DNA of 64,000 nucleotides from Prorocentrum cordatum (Eukaryota; Sar; Dinophyceae; Prorocentrales; Prorocentraceae). Position numbers and translations under genes: made by a program. A model generated the notes under the pieces. It was not told where the DNA came from, did no database searches, and was given only the letters and a program-made list of their open reading frames with translations. Below, piece after piece: positions 42,968 to 51,585 of the stretch (positions within the stretch are counted from its first letter, which is position 1; every line of letters begins with the position of its first letter). The stretch is from contig CAUYUJ010016892.1 in assembly GCA_963575745.1 (NCBI GenBank), positions 123,095 to 187,094 of the forward strand. Reading direction: 5' to 3'.

Positions 42968-44700
42968 CGTCATCGTTTCCGTGGACCGGCTCCTTCATTC
43001 AGACTCCTGAGCAAGCAGCGAGGGAGCTGCGGGAGTTGAGGAGCATGGTGGAGGAGATGACGGCTAGGATGCTAGATATGCAGACAGCTCAGCCCCAACA
43101 GCAGGGAAACCTGCCAGAGGAGGTAAGGCCGCCGATGGAGACGGGATATTTTGATCAGCTTATCCCGATGACGGCGCCTCAGCAGGGAAACCTGCCCAAT
43201 ACTCCTCAGATGTCTCCCCAGAGTGGAGGCGGGGCTGAGATGGCACTGGACCTTGACCAGTTGCGTGAGTTGCGTGTTCGACATTTCCAGAATCAGATGG
43301 ATAATGCGCACACAACATTTATGCTGGATGCCGACAATCCTGAGACTGATAGTCCGTCGCTTGACATATCAGACTCCTCAGTGGCAACAGCAGCAACGGC
43401 AGCCAGGGCCGTCAACATCACAGCGACGAACGAGGAGTTCGAGGAGTGGCTGCAATACCGGGATCACATCACGAATGAGGGACTGCAGGACATTGCCCTT
43501 CACTCGTACCTGACGCTGACGAGGCGCACAACCCGCGAGCAGTATAAGAGCATACGTGATGAGCATGCCAACTGGCGGGAGGAGCGTGGCAACCACGCCC
43601 AGCACGTGTCGTACTTCCAGTACATCGATCTGGCGCGCATGGCCGAAAGCAGGTCGCATGCCAGTGCCACGCGGGGTAACCCGCCAGGGAGTACGACTGG
43701 GCTGCGGGGAAACCCGCCTAACAGCACAGCCGACACTTCAGAAACGGTGCACATCAAGCAGCCGAGTAAGACGTTCTTGGATGATGGTGGAAATTCCATC
43801 CTCATCGATGTCGGCTCGAAGATCAATATCATGGGCGAGAACACGAGCCGCAAGTTCGTCCAGGCTGCCGAGGCACATGGCCGTACTTGTACGTTCGAGC
43901 CCCGCTCTCGTTTGAATATCAACGGAGTGGGAGAAGGGTCGGCCCCAGCGGATACCGTAGGCACATTCAGTATTGCCTGCGAGTACCAGGGGTCGGCCCA
44001 ACTCGATTCATACAAGACGAACATTGTGTCAGGCTGTGGCAAGGACCTGCCAGCCATCCTAGGCCTCGATAGTATGCAGGACAAACGCACGATCATCGTG
44101 CTTGAACGAGGCCAGGAGAAGCTGATATTCCCTGGTAAGGGGCAGGTCAAAATGGAGCTCCCTGAGGGCTCCAAGATCATGCCGACGACGAAGTTGCCGT
44201 CAGGGCATCTATCGATCAGGTGTGATTGTTTTGGAGCTGCGGGGCAACCCGCCTCGAGCTCAAGCAGCACGTCATTCCAGACAGTGCTGACGGGCGAGCC
44301 GACCCCGGCACAGGAGCGCGAGCAACTGCAGGGAAACCTGCCTCAGGGGTTAATGGAGACGCTCGCCAAGGCCACTATGCGAGGCGACAGCATCGACGAT
44401 CTGGAGACGTTCGATTGCCTTGTTGCCAGGACACTGGCCCAGCATGGTGGAAGTGTACCCATGGGCGCTGTACAGTCCCGCCGGAAGATAGTGATGGGAT
44501 ACACTAACCGTGAGGTGCAGACGGTCAGCGACGCTAGGTCCAAAGGCGTGCTGAAGCAGCTGATGGATAATCCATCCATGCTGACAGCATTTGCGGAGCA
44601 ATCCGCCTCTGAGGCCACGGCGCGCTGCAGTGCTGAGCTCCAGCATCTGAGGGAAGCCCAGATGCTGGCAGACATTGCAGGCACATCTTCTTTATCTTGA
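42871..44700 (+). CDS. Element A ORF4: aspartic protease region
   Basis: 609 residues, -1 frame relative to ORF3 with a 97-bp overlap. The first ~30 residues carry the end of the RING (AICRAPG). A helical region (~45-75) is followed by QGNLP-rich linkers. From ~300 a retropepsin-like domain: ILIDVGSKINIMG, where D313 is the catalytic Asp position with DVG in place of the usual D[TS]G, and later LPAILGLDSM, the hydrophobic-Leu-Gly motif that closes the fold. It would cleave the polyprotein. Ends at a single TGA (44698-44700); the same frame continues as ORF5. Confidence 0.75.
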   Translation: MLEFKCGGPCHKSARGRSSAATIAICRAPGIIASSFPWTGSFIQTPEQAARELRELRSMVEEMTARMLDMQTAQPQQQGNLPEEVRPPMETGYFDQLIPMTAPQQGNLPNTPQMSPQSGGGAEMALDLDQLRELRVRHFQNQMDNAHTTFMLDADNPETDSPSLDISDSSVATAATAARAVNITATNEEFEEWLQYRDHITNEGLQDIALHSYLTLTRRTTREQYKSIRDEHANWREERGNHAQHVSYFQYIDLARMAESRSHASATRGNPPGSTTGLRGNPPNSTADTSETVHIKQPSKTFLDDGGNSILIDVGSKINIMGENTSRKFVQAAEAHGRTCTFEPRSRLNINGVGEGSAPADTVGTFSIACEYQGSAQLDSYKTNIVSGCGKDLPAILGLDSMQDKRTIIVLERGQEKLIFPGKGQVKMELPEGSKIMPTTKLPSGHLSIRCDCFGAAGQPASSSSSTSFQTVLTGEPTPAQEREQLQGNLPQGLMETLAKATMRGDSIDDLETFDCLVARTLAQHGGSVPMGAVQSRRKIVMGYTNREVQTVSDARSKGVLKQLMDNPSMLTAFAEQSASEATARCSAELQHLREAQMLADIAGTSSLS

Positions 44701-44739
44701 AGATGGCAGGGCGACGTCGCCCCCTCGTCGTCTTGCCTG

Positions 44740-46605
44740 TTGGCCGAAAAGCCGGGGGGTAACAAGGACAGCGGGGCAACCTGCCTTAGTAAGAGGGCTT
44801 TTGTCATTGAAGATACGAGAGAGGCTTGCGCCGACCTCCGCACCCGAGGTTATATCTGTGATCGTATTTCCCACAATGAGCTTATGACAAGCGTGGGCAC
44901 AGATTACCTGGGTGCGGTGATCAGTGGAGATTACACTCTCATATGGATTAGTACCCCGGGTGACTGGTATGTACGAACTCCAGGAAAGAGAGTGGCCCCA
45001 CATTGGTCACGTATCCAGAACCTGTTGATAAAAGCCAAGAAACTCCGTATGAAAATCATAATATTTGGTCCCCCAGGATATGTTTGGAAGTTATCTCCAG
45101 TACGTGATACCCTGGAAGATCTTAAGTTGTCAGTAGTACGGATGCGTTTGTGTCATTTCGGTATTCGGTTCAATATGCAAGACAGTACACCGAGTGGTAC
45201 TTATATGCAGGTAGCGTCATCAATACCGATTAGCTCGAAGCTGTGGGCATGTACATGCAAACAGGCAATACCACAACATGTGTTGGATTGGTACGGCCAT
45301 GCAGTACGGCATGCTGAATGGCGAGCTCAGACACGCACTACACTCATCCGTCATCTGAGTGACAACATCCTGGGGAGCACCACCACGCACGGAAACGTGC
45401 CTGTATATTTAAACACTTATACACGTACGGACCACAACATCCGTCACTACGTGACGACCAACAAGGGAGGACCGAAATGGTCTGAAGTTATCCGACGTGT
45501 AACAATTAACCTGGATACCAATGCGGTTATTCAGGATATCTCAGTTACCGATCAACCAACAGGGTATGATTGGCATGCACCACTACCTGCAGGGGTTGCC
45601 AACATCAGCACTCGGTTGTATTGGCAACCCGAGGAACTGGTCTTGCTCGGAAACGAGCCTACTCAATCACCACAGAAACCTCGACGCGTCATCATAGATG
45701 ACTGTTCTCTCCCCCTCCCAACTCTGGCGATTGACGCATGTACCCACTCAACCACGACAATGGGCACACGGACCGGCGAACAAGATGAGCAAGTTCTACC
45801 CGCAGAATCGCGTATCAAGCAGAAGGAAAGGCTCAAAGCCGAAAAGGAAGCAGGCATCAAGCCTCGCCGCATTAAAAAGCACGTTGAAGACGGAAACGAT
45901 GATTGCGGCGACGATCTATCAGGACTCGGACAGGATCTTATGGCAACCTGGAGTACTGACGTCCCTATTGAGCTGATAAGCTCCGATGAGGACGATGACC
46001 TGTTCCTTACCCTCCCCACATCTATGCCCGACACACACGCTAACATATACAGCATAGTTACTACACTATGCTATGGTCATAACAACTGCGTGGATATGTT
46101 GGAGCTTTGTGGCGGTGAGGGTGGTATCTCAGAGCTTGCCTTCTCAAGGGGGCTCTCCTCAGGAGGCAACCTAGACAAGACTACATATGTCGATCTGGGA
46201 GACCCCTCGGTGCAGCGGGTTATAGATCATTACTTCGCTATATGCTACGTACGAGTTGCCATGCTACAACCCAGTTGCCGCACCACAGGACCACCATCCT
46301 ACTACAACTACAAAGTCAACTACAACACTTGGGAACAGCACCACAGAGAAGATTTACCACACATAACTTATTGCGGTAAAATTGCTGTAACCCAAGATGA
46401 CGCTCGGAGGTGGTTTATACGCGAACAACCTACAGGAACCTGGGTGGATGATATTTCCCCATGGAAGAAACTTGCCAACCGACCACACATTACAACCGTA
46501 CGCATTGACCAATGTGCTACGGGACTCAAAGATACAACTGGTGACTATATTAAGAAGCCGACAAATATCACCAGCAACGACGAGACAATTCTTAAACCCT
46601 TTTGA
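44740..46605 (+). CDS. Element A ORF5: methyltransferase-like domains
   Basis: Same frame as ORF4 beyond its TGA; no ATG for ~140 bp, so read-through is the likely way in. Residues ~15-200 (LIWISTPGDWYVRTPGKR, IIIFGPPGYVWKL, MRLCHFGIRF) and ~450-621 (MLELCGGEGGISELAF, AMLQPSCRTTGPPS, QCATGLKD, IKKPTNI) look like two related Rossmann-type domains. LELCGGEGG resembles the S-adenosylmethionine-binding loop and LQPSC the catalytic Pro-Cys region of C5-cytosine methyltransferases. Such domains are known in dinoflagellate retrotransposons. Whether either domain is catalytic cannot be told. Ends CCC-UUU-UGA; the domain continues without a gap in ORF6 after a +1 shift. Confidence 0.65.
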   Translation: MAEKPGGNKDSGATCLSKRAFVIEDTREACADLRTRGYICDRISHNELMTSVGTDYLGAVISGDYTLIWISTPGDWYVRTPGKRVAPHWSRIQNLLIKAKKLRMKIIIFGPPGYVWKLSPVRDTLEDLKLSVVRMRLCHFGIRFNMQDSTPSGTYMQVASSIPISSKLWACTCKQAIPQHVLDWYGHAVRHAEWRAQTRTTLIRHLSDNILGSTTTHGNVPVYLNTYTRTDHNIRHYVTTNKGGPKWSEVIRRVTINLDTNAVIQDISVTDQPTGYDWHAPLPAGVANISTRLYWQPEELVLLGNEPTQSPQKPRRVIIDDCSLPLPTLAIDACTHSTTTMGTRTGEQDEQVLPAESRIKQKERLKAEKEAGIKPRRIKKHVEDGNDDCGDDLSGLGQDLMATWSTDVPIELISSDEDDDLFLTLPTSMPDTHANIYSIVTTLCYGHNNCVDMLELCGGEGGISELAFSRGLSSGGNLDKTTYVDLGDPSVQRVIDHYFAICYVRVAMLQPSCRTTGPPSYYNYKVNYNTWEQHHREDLPHITYCGKIAVTQDDARRWFIREQPTGTWVDDISPWKKLANRPHITTVRIDQCATGLKDTTGDYIKKPTNITSNDETILKPF

Positions 46606-46608
46606 GCG
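46594..46608 (+). promoter_or_regulatory. Putative +1 ribosomal frameshift site, ORF5 to ORF6
   Basis: The sequence AAA-CCC-TTT-TGA-GCG ends ORF5 at 46603-46605. Phe-tRNA on UUU could slip one base forward onto UUU, putting GAG-CGA-CTC in frame and giving KPF-ERLKCNGQ, an uninterrupted domain. A slow UGA in the A site beside a slippery U run is the pattern of known +1 frameshift sites. A single-base insertion mutation is the alternative. Confidence 0.65.
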
Positions 46609-49600
46609 ACTCAAGTGCAACGGTCAGCATGTGCACGCACAACCGTGCAATAAAGAGCTTTCACTGGCACAAAAATACACTCGACGACTGCAGTCTGCCT
46701 TCGTGGAAGCCGTCTATCTGGCGAAAGCCATTGACACTACGCGCGGAAACGCGCCTATAAGTACCGCACATGCTTACCCTGCAGACCTTCCCGATCAAGC
46801 TGAACCAGGCGAAGGTATGAGACGCATCGGTGATCGTATCATCCCAAAGGTGGCCACTTGCCCGGCATGCATCGACAACGTCCGAAAGGACAGTCCTAGC
46901 CATAACAGAGACCCTACACAGTGTAAATATCACGATTCCATCTCTGTATACTGGCCATGTCCGGCATGCCAGAGGGATCTTACGAGAAGCAAGGGTGTTA
47001 AGAACCACCTCGATACCGAACCTGGTAAATGTCGTTTTGCTGAACCATTTAAACTTCCAGACGATCACGACCCCGAAGGCAAAACCGTGCCAGCTTGGTG
47101 GAAACCCTTACCTAAACCGGGTGAGGGCCAAGCTTCAGCTTCAGGTGGCCGCCAAGGCGCACACGCCAGGCCACCACGACCACGATCCTTCGGTAACGTC
47201 GATCCGACATCTGGTGCCAGCAGCTACGACATGCTACGAGACGCCCCCGAGCGTGGAAACACGCCTTCTGCGTCCTCTAGCGAAACGCCACAGGTAGCGG
47301 CCCGTCGTGGCCGCCTACAAGGCGTACCACCACCTCCAGATGCAGTCAATACAGGGGACCAACTACGGAGAGCTACAAGGAACCCTCTTGCCTCTACCGG
47401 CTCTGGGGCTCCTCGACTACCCGACTGGACTAGATTCGACATCCAACACAGTCTACAGAGTCTCCGTAGTCACGAACCTCACGTCGTGAAAAAGGAACTC
47501 CGAAAACTACATCTGCGATGGCATCATGCGAAGGAACCAAAGATGAGGCTAATCCTCGACAAAGTGGGGCTTGATAACGTTCGACTGAACATGATCAAGG
47601 AAGTTTGCGATACCGGTCGGGAATGCAGAGCATGGGAACGTCCAGGAAACTCAACACTACCCTCGGTGAGCCTTCCTGGTAACTGGCTTGACGAAGGTGA
47701 AATGGACCTCATGTTCTACAAAAAGCGGACCATATTTCATATTATGGATCGCTGTATTCGCCTGGCAGCGGGCCTAGAAATTTCCGACAGAGAACGTGGC
47801 ACTATCATTGACGCCTACCACTACTGCTGGATTGCCTATCACGGACCCTTCAAAGTCTTATACTCAGACGGAGAAGGCGCCCTGAATAACGATGCCGCTA
47901 AAACTATGATGGCCAACAAGGGCACGGAACTTCGTATCCGAGCACCTGGCCAACACGCGACTTCAATTGAGTCACGGAACGGCATCCTCAGAGGCGTCCT
48001 CCACATGATTGAGGAAGAACTGAATAGACACAACATCCCTGTTGTATTCACTAGAGTATTGGCGGAAGGCATCTTCGTTACTAATGCTTTTACGTTTTAT
48101 AACGGAGTATCGCCATACCAAGCACGCACAGGACGTCAGCCCTCCTTCCTTCCCGATCTCGATACCCTTGACTTTCCCAAGGGACCCGAGACTTCAGGAC
48201 ACGAACGAGAACGTCGTGTACGGGAAGTCAGCCTAGAAGCTATAACTCAGGCCACTGCTGTGGCCAAGACAAATCGGGCTCTTAGGGCTAAAACGACTCC
48301 TGATGGTGCTCGCCTTTATTCTGCAGGGGATTTGGTCGATTACCACCGACCCACTGCCACCAAGGACGACCATGGAGGCTGGAATGGCCCCTTCCCGGTG
48401 ATCCGTAATGTGCCTGAAAGAGGACATATTGTTGTCAAGGCAGGATCTCGTGAGGTAATTGTGATGTATCCTGATGCTCGTCACACACTATACATTGAAT
48501 GTCTCCTCACACGGGAACTTGGCATGGATAATATGGCCATGCAAACCGTCCTTACATATGTGGCACACCTCGGCGCAGGGAAACCTGCCAAAGTTTTCGG
48601 CTATATCCCCGATTACAAGGGAAACCTCAATCTTTCAGACGACAGCAAGTTTCACCCGCGCGTACATCTAGCACTGCAGTATCTCGTACGAAACTACTTT
48701 CGAGTAGAACATGTAGTGGCAGTTAGATTGGCCAAACGTGTGTCAATCCTACCTGCAGTAAAGTACGCCACCGGGTCTACGCTGATCCACTATGACAACG
48801 ATATCAGCCCGGCTTTCCACTACTACGAGTGTGTGGGCACCGGCCTAAACATTTTTCAGATCACTGGTAGCACTCATTCCAGACTCATTCAATGCTTGAC
48901 TTCACGTGTCCCTTCCTTAGGATTTCACGACGACCTGGCTAAATATCAGCACTCAAGCAACACGTCTGGAGAACACGATTCGCTTGGAAACAGGCCTCCT
49001 CCAGACGCCCCGGGTGCCTCATCGCCGAGCGAAGGCCGTCTGTCGACAATCTATGAGGAAAATGAGGAACATAATATCGAAGCTATGATGCTGGAAGAGT
49101 GGTACGACGAACTACGTATGGACCTTCATCCTACGACGACTACCGACGATTATCTTTACTGCGTCCCAACAACCATGCTGCCTGACCAATGTGTTTTGGT
49201 TTCAGCATCTGTGGACGAAGAAGATACCATATCATCGGACACGCTCGGAGACGAGCCTGAACCACGAGAGTCCTGTATAGTCTCTCTCTGCTCAACCACA
49301 CCTGACGAGAGCTACTCTCTTGATAGTGATGAATATGGTCCTTACGTTGAGCTATGTTTTACATCAGAAATGTCAAAAATAGTGTTAGATCAGACTCAAC
49401 TTGCACAGCTCGACACCGATATGGTCGCAACGATGAGAGTATATGTATCCTCTGCTGCTAAACGTGCTGTGGTCGTTAAAGAAGATGATCTACTGACCAA
49501 AGCCGACATAGCAGCACACCCAAAGGAGGTTAGTGAAGCTTTGTATACTGAGCTCAAAATCTGGATTGACAACCGATGCTTTGAGATGTATGATCTATCC

Positions 49601-51205
49601 AAAGCTTCCAACATCATGACATCCAGGTATGTATACAAGTGGAAGTTTGTAAAGGTGGGTACCGAGAACGTTAAAACCATTCGTCTCAGACTTGTCCTTC
49701 GCGGATTTATGGATACTGAGGCTTTCGATGTGGAAACATTCTCGGGAACCGCCCGAAGGCAGTCCCAAAGACTCCTGGCAAGTGAGGCGGCATGCCATCC
49801 AGAGTGGATCTTAGCATCCATGGATATCGACAAGGCGTTCCTCAAGGGTTTGACCTATGAGGAACTTGCCCATGCCACAGGCGAGGAAACTCGCATGGTC
49901 TGCTTCACTCTTCCACCGGGAAGTGCCCAGGTACTTCGTGCACTACCCGGCTTCTCATCCTATGACGAAAGCCGACACTGCCTCAGATGCCTCAAACCAG
50001 GAACGAGTACAAAGGATGCTCCAAGAGCGTTCTCTCTCAAACTTCGTACGACCACACGAGCTATGGGTCTTACACCGACCAGTTATGACCCTGAATTTGA
50101 ATTCAGCCAAGATCTACTAACGGCAAAACATGTCGATGATATTAACGTGACTGGCCTAGAGAAAAATATAGACGACTACGTCCAGCGTGTCGAAAAGGTG
50201 TCTGGCAAATGCAAGCTAAACAAACACACATATACGAACTGCGCCGTTCGCTACACTAAGAATGATCAAGGGGATGTGATTATGGATCAGGACGAGTATA
50301 TCAAACAACTACGTCCTATCACACACCCAGAACTTACAGGAGCGGCGGCCGATGCCAAAGCCACGAAACTCATTACCGACATGTTCGTCAGCTTGCGAGG
50401 AGCCCTCGCCTATGCCCTTCTTACTCAAATCTGGCTCATGGTATACGCGGTCTCTCTCCAGAAAATCCAAGAGCCCACCAATCTGCAAGTCAGACGCCTG
50501 AATGCTGTGACGCGAAAGCTGATCAGCAGCCCGAAACGCATCACCTTCCCTCGGATGAAGCCGACGAATGAAGTTGACATCCACAGCGATTCGGGGTATC
50601 GGAAGCTTACCGGGGAGGAGGATGATGAGACCAAGGGCTACGGCATACGCGGGGCGAATGTACTACGGCGAGGAAACTCGCCTCAAGGCAAGTCCGTCGT
50701 TCACCTCTGTGACGGACTATGCAAATCACACCGACTGCAGGTGAGGTCCAGCTATGCTGCGGAGGCACTCGCAGCGGCGCATAACCTCGATGAGTGTTAC
50801 CCTACGCTCATCACTCTCCACGAGCTCAAGGCAGGAGCTCTGACTCCACGACAACTACGAGATATGCGTGAAGTTGGAGGCCTAGCCATCAAAGTATCTC
50901 TTACCATAGACGCTGAATCCGTTTATAAATCATTATCAAGCAAGGATCTTAAGATACCGACAGAACGGACTCTGCTTGGACACATCAGTTGGATACGTGA
51001 GCTTATGGATATAGGTATAGCACATAACGTGCAGTGGTGTGATACTAGGGATATGACCGCAGACGGGCATACAAAGGGAAGCATCGATCGGGAGCTGCTT
51101 CTGGAAGTGATGTCAGGCACCCAGTCATTCAAGCATGACGTTAAGCAGTTTGTTCCCTTTCGGGGTCCCGAGGACAGAGACAAACCCAAGTCTAATCAAT
51201 TTTAG
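46604..51205 (+). CDS. Element A ORF6: integrase, reverse transcriptase, RNase H
   Basis: The frame is open from an ATG at 46397 but probably entered by the +1 shift. Residue numbers below count from 46397. ~155-215: Cys/His cluster (CPAC, CPACQ, H, C). ~380-420: integrase zinc-binding region LHLRWHH then CDTGRECRAW. Core D437, D491, E525 (EMDLMF; YSDGEGAL; IESRNG), D and E separated by 33 residues. RVT_2 reverse transcriptase ~1060-1300, with catalytic D1143 (SMDIDKAFLKG) and D1247-D1248 in KHVDDINVTG, where copia usually has YVDD. RNase H from ~1395 (DIHSDSGYRK, IDAESVY, DMTADGHTKG). The order integrase before RT identifies Ty1/copia (Pseudoviridae type). No internal stop. Confidence 0.9.
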   Translation, partial: ERLKCNGQHVHAQPCNKELSLAQKYTRRLQSAFVEAVYLAKAIDTTRGNAPISTAHAYPADLPDQAEPGEGMRRIGDRIIPKVATCPACIDNVRKDSPSHNRDPTQCKYHDSISVYWPCPACQRDLTRSKGVKNHLDTEPGKCRFAEPFKLPDDHDPEGKTVPAWWKPLPKPGEGQASASGGRQGAHARPPRPRSFGNVDPTSGASSYDMLRDAPERGNTPSASSSETPQVAARRGRLQGVPPPPDAVNTGDQLRRATRNPLASTGSGAPRLPDWTRFDIQHSLQSLRSHEPHVVKKELRKLHLRWHHAKEPKMRLILDKVGLDNVRLNMIKEVCDTGRECRAWERPGNSTLPSVSLPGNWLDEGEMDLMFYKKRTIFHIMDRCIRLAAGLEISDRERGTIIDAYHYCWIAYHGPFKVLYSDGEGALNNDAAKTMMANKGTELRIRAPGQHATSIESRNGILRGVLHMIEEELNRHNIPVVFTRVLAEGIFVTNAFTFYNGVSPYQARTGRQPSFLPDLDTLDFPKGPETSGHERERRVREVSLEAITQATAVAKTNRALRAKTTPDGARLYSAGDLVDYHRPTATKDDHGGWNGPFPVIRNVPERGHIVVKAGSREVIVMYPDARHTLYIECLLTRELGMDNMAMQTVLTYVAHLGAGKPAKVFGYIPDYKGNLNLSDDSKFHPRVHLALQYLVRNYFRVEHVVAVRLAKRVSILPAVKYATGSTLIHYDNDISPAFHYYECVGTGLNIFQITGSTHSRLIQCLTSRVPSLGFHDDLAKYQHSSNTSGEHDSLGNRPPPDAPGASSPSEGRLSTIYEENEEHNIEAMMLEEWYDELRMDLHPTTTTDDYLYCVPTTMLPDQCVLVSASVDEEDTISSDTLGDEPEPRESCIVSLCSTTPDESYSLDSDEYGPYVELCFTSEMSKIVLDQTQLAQLDTDMVATMRVYVSSAAKRAVVVKEDDLLTKADIAAHPKEVSEALYTELKIWIDNRCFEMYDLSKASNIMTSRYVYKWKFVKVGTENVKTIRLRLVLRGFMDTEAFDVETFSGTARRQSQRLLASEAACHPEWILASMDIDKAFLKGLTYEELAHATGEETRMVCFTLPPGSAQVLRALPGFSSYDESRHCLRCLKPGTSTKDAPRAFSLKLRTTTRAMGLTPTSYDPEFEFSQDLLTAKHVDDINVTGLEKNIDDYVQRVEKVSGKCKLNKHTYTNCAVRYTKNDQGDVIMDQDEYIKQLRPITHPELTGAAADAKATKLITDMFVSLRGALAYALLTQIWLMVYAVSLQKIQEPTNLQVRRLNAVTRKLISSPKRITFPRMKPTNEVDIHSDSGYRKLTGEEDDETKGYGIRGANVLRRGNSPQGKSVVHLCDGLCKSHRLQVRSSYAAEALAAAHNLDECYPTLITLHELKAGALTPRQLRDMREVGGLAIKVSLTIDAESVYKSLSSKDLKIPTERTLLGHISWIRELMDIGIAHNVQWCDTRDMTADGHTKGSIDRELLLEVMSGTQSFKHDVKQFVPFRGPEDRDKPKSNQF

Positions 51206-51585
51206 TCTGTCCTTGTTGCCCCCGCGGTCCAATTTGCCAGCATGGGCGCCTACTATAGAGGCGCCCTTCTAGTTGCTCGGAAACGAGCCTCACATCTCAC
51301 GCCTGGCAGCGAGCCGGCTTTGTATGACTCAGGCTCTTTGCCTTAATACATATTTGCTCGGTGAGGTATGGCCTGTTTGGCTTACCTCTAACTGAGCCGA
51401 TAGCCCTTCATCGTTCGAAGGGGCTATCTTGTATTTGCGTGAAATGCCTTGCGAGGAAACTCGCCTTACAGTCTGGTGTTAGGCCAGACTGTACGCACTG
51501 TTTTCTTTCTTGCAAACAGTCGTGCGCGCGGCCTTTGAAAAGCCTAACGGCTGCGCGGCTATGCTCTCCGTCTCCTCCCCTCCCG
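51206..51585 (+). other. Element A 3' noncoding region: chain of hairpins
   Basis: Consecutive stem-loops: GGGCGCC/GGCGCCC (51244-51266), GNRA copy (51275), a long bulged stem at 51356-51397 (GAGGTA/TACCTC core), GATAGCCC/GGGCTATC (51399-51428), GNRA copy (51451), ACAGTCTGG/CCAGACTGT (51468-51492), ACTGTTT/AAACAGT (51497-51520) and GGCCTTTGAAAAGCC (51530-51544). The last ~25 bases before the LTR are pyrimidine-rich (CTCCGTCTCCTCCCCTCCCG), where a purine tract for plus-strand priming would be expected. Confidence 0.8.

Larger units (their letters stand above)
36329..51464 (+). repeat. GNRA-tetraloop hairpin family, 36 dispersed copies
   Basis: Each copy is 14 nt, GCNNG-GNRA-CN'N'GC, usually followed by CCT. 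Starts: 36329, 36422, 37202, 37751, 38078, 38225, 38717, 38792, 39008, 39721, 40297, 40378, 40985, 41521, 41782, 42022, 42200, 42610, 43101, 43182, 43671, 43704, 44239, 44328, 44771, 45387, 45645, 46741, 47251, 48575, 48982, 49243, 49881, 50668, 51275, 51451. Stem types seen: GCTC/GAGC, GCGC, GCCT/AGGC, GCGG/CCGC, GCTG/CAGC, GCAG/CTGC, GCGA/TCGC, GCAC/GTGC, GCGT/ACGC, GCCG/CGGC; three copies have one G-U pair. Loops: GAAA mostly, also GCAA, GGAA, GTAA, GAGA; one GACA (38792). In coding DNA 28 are read as x-G-N-x-P, six in the other two registers; two are in 3' noncoding DNA. Confidence 0.92.
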
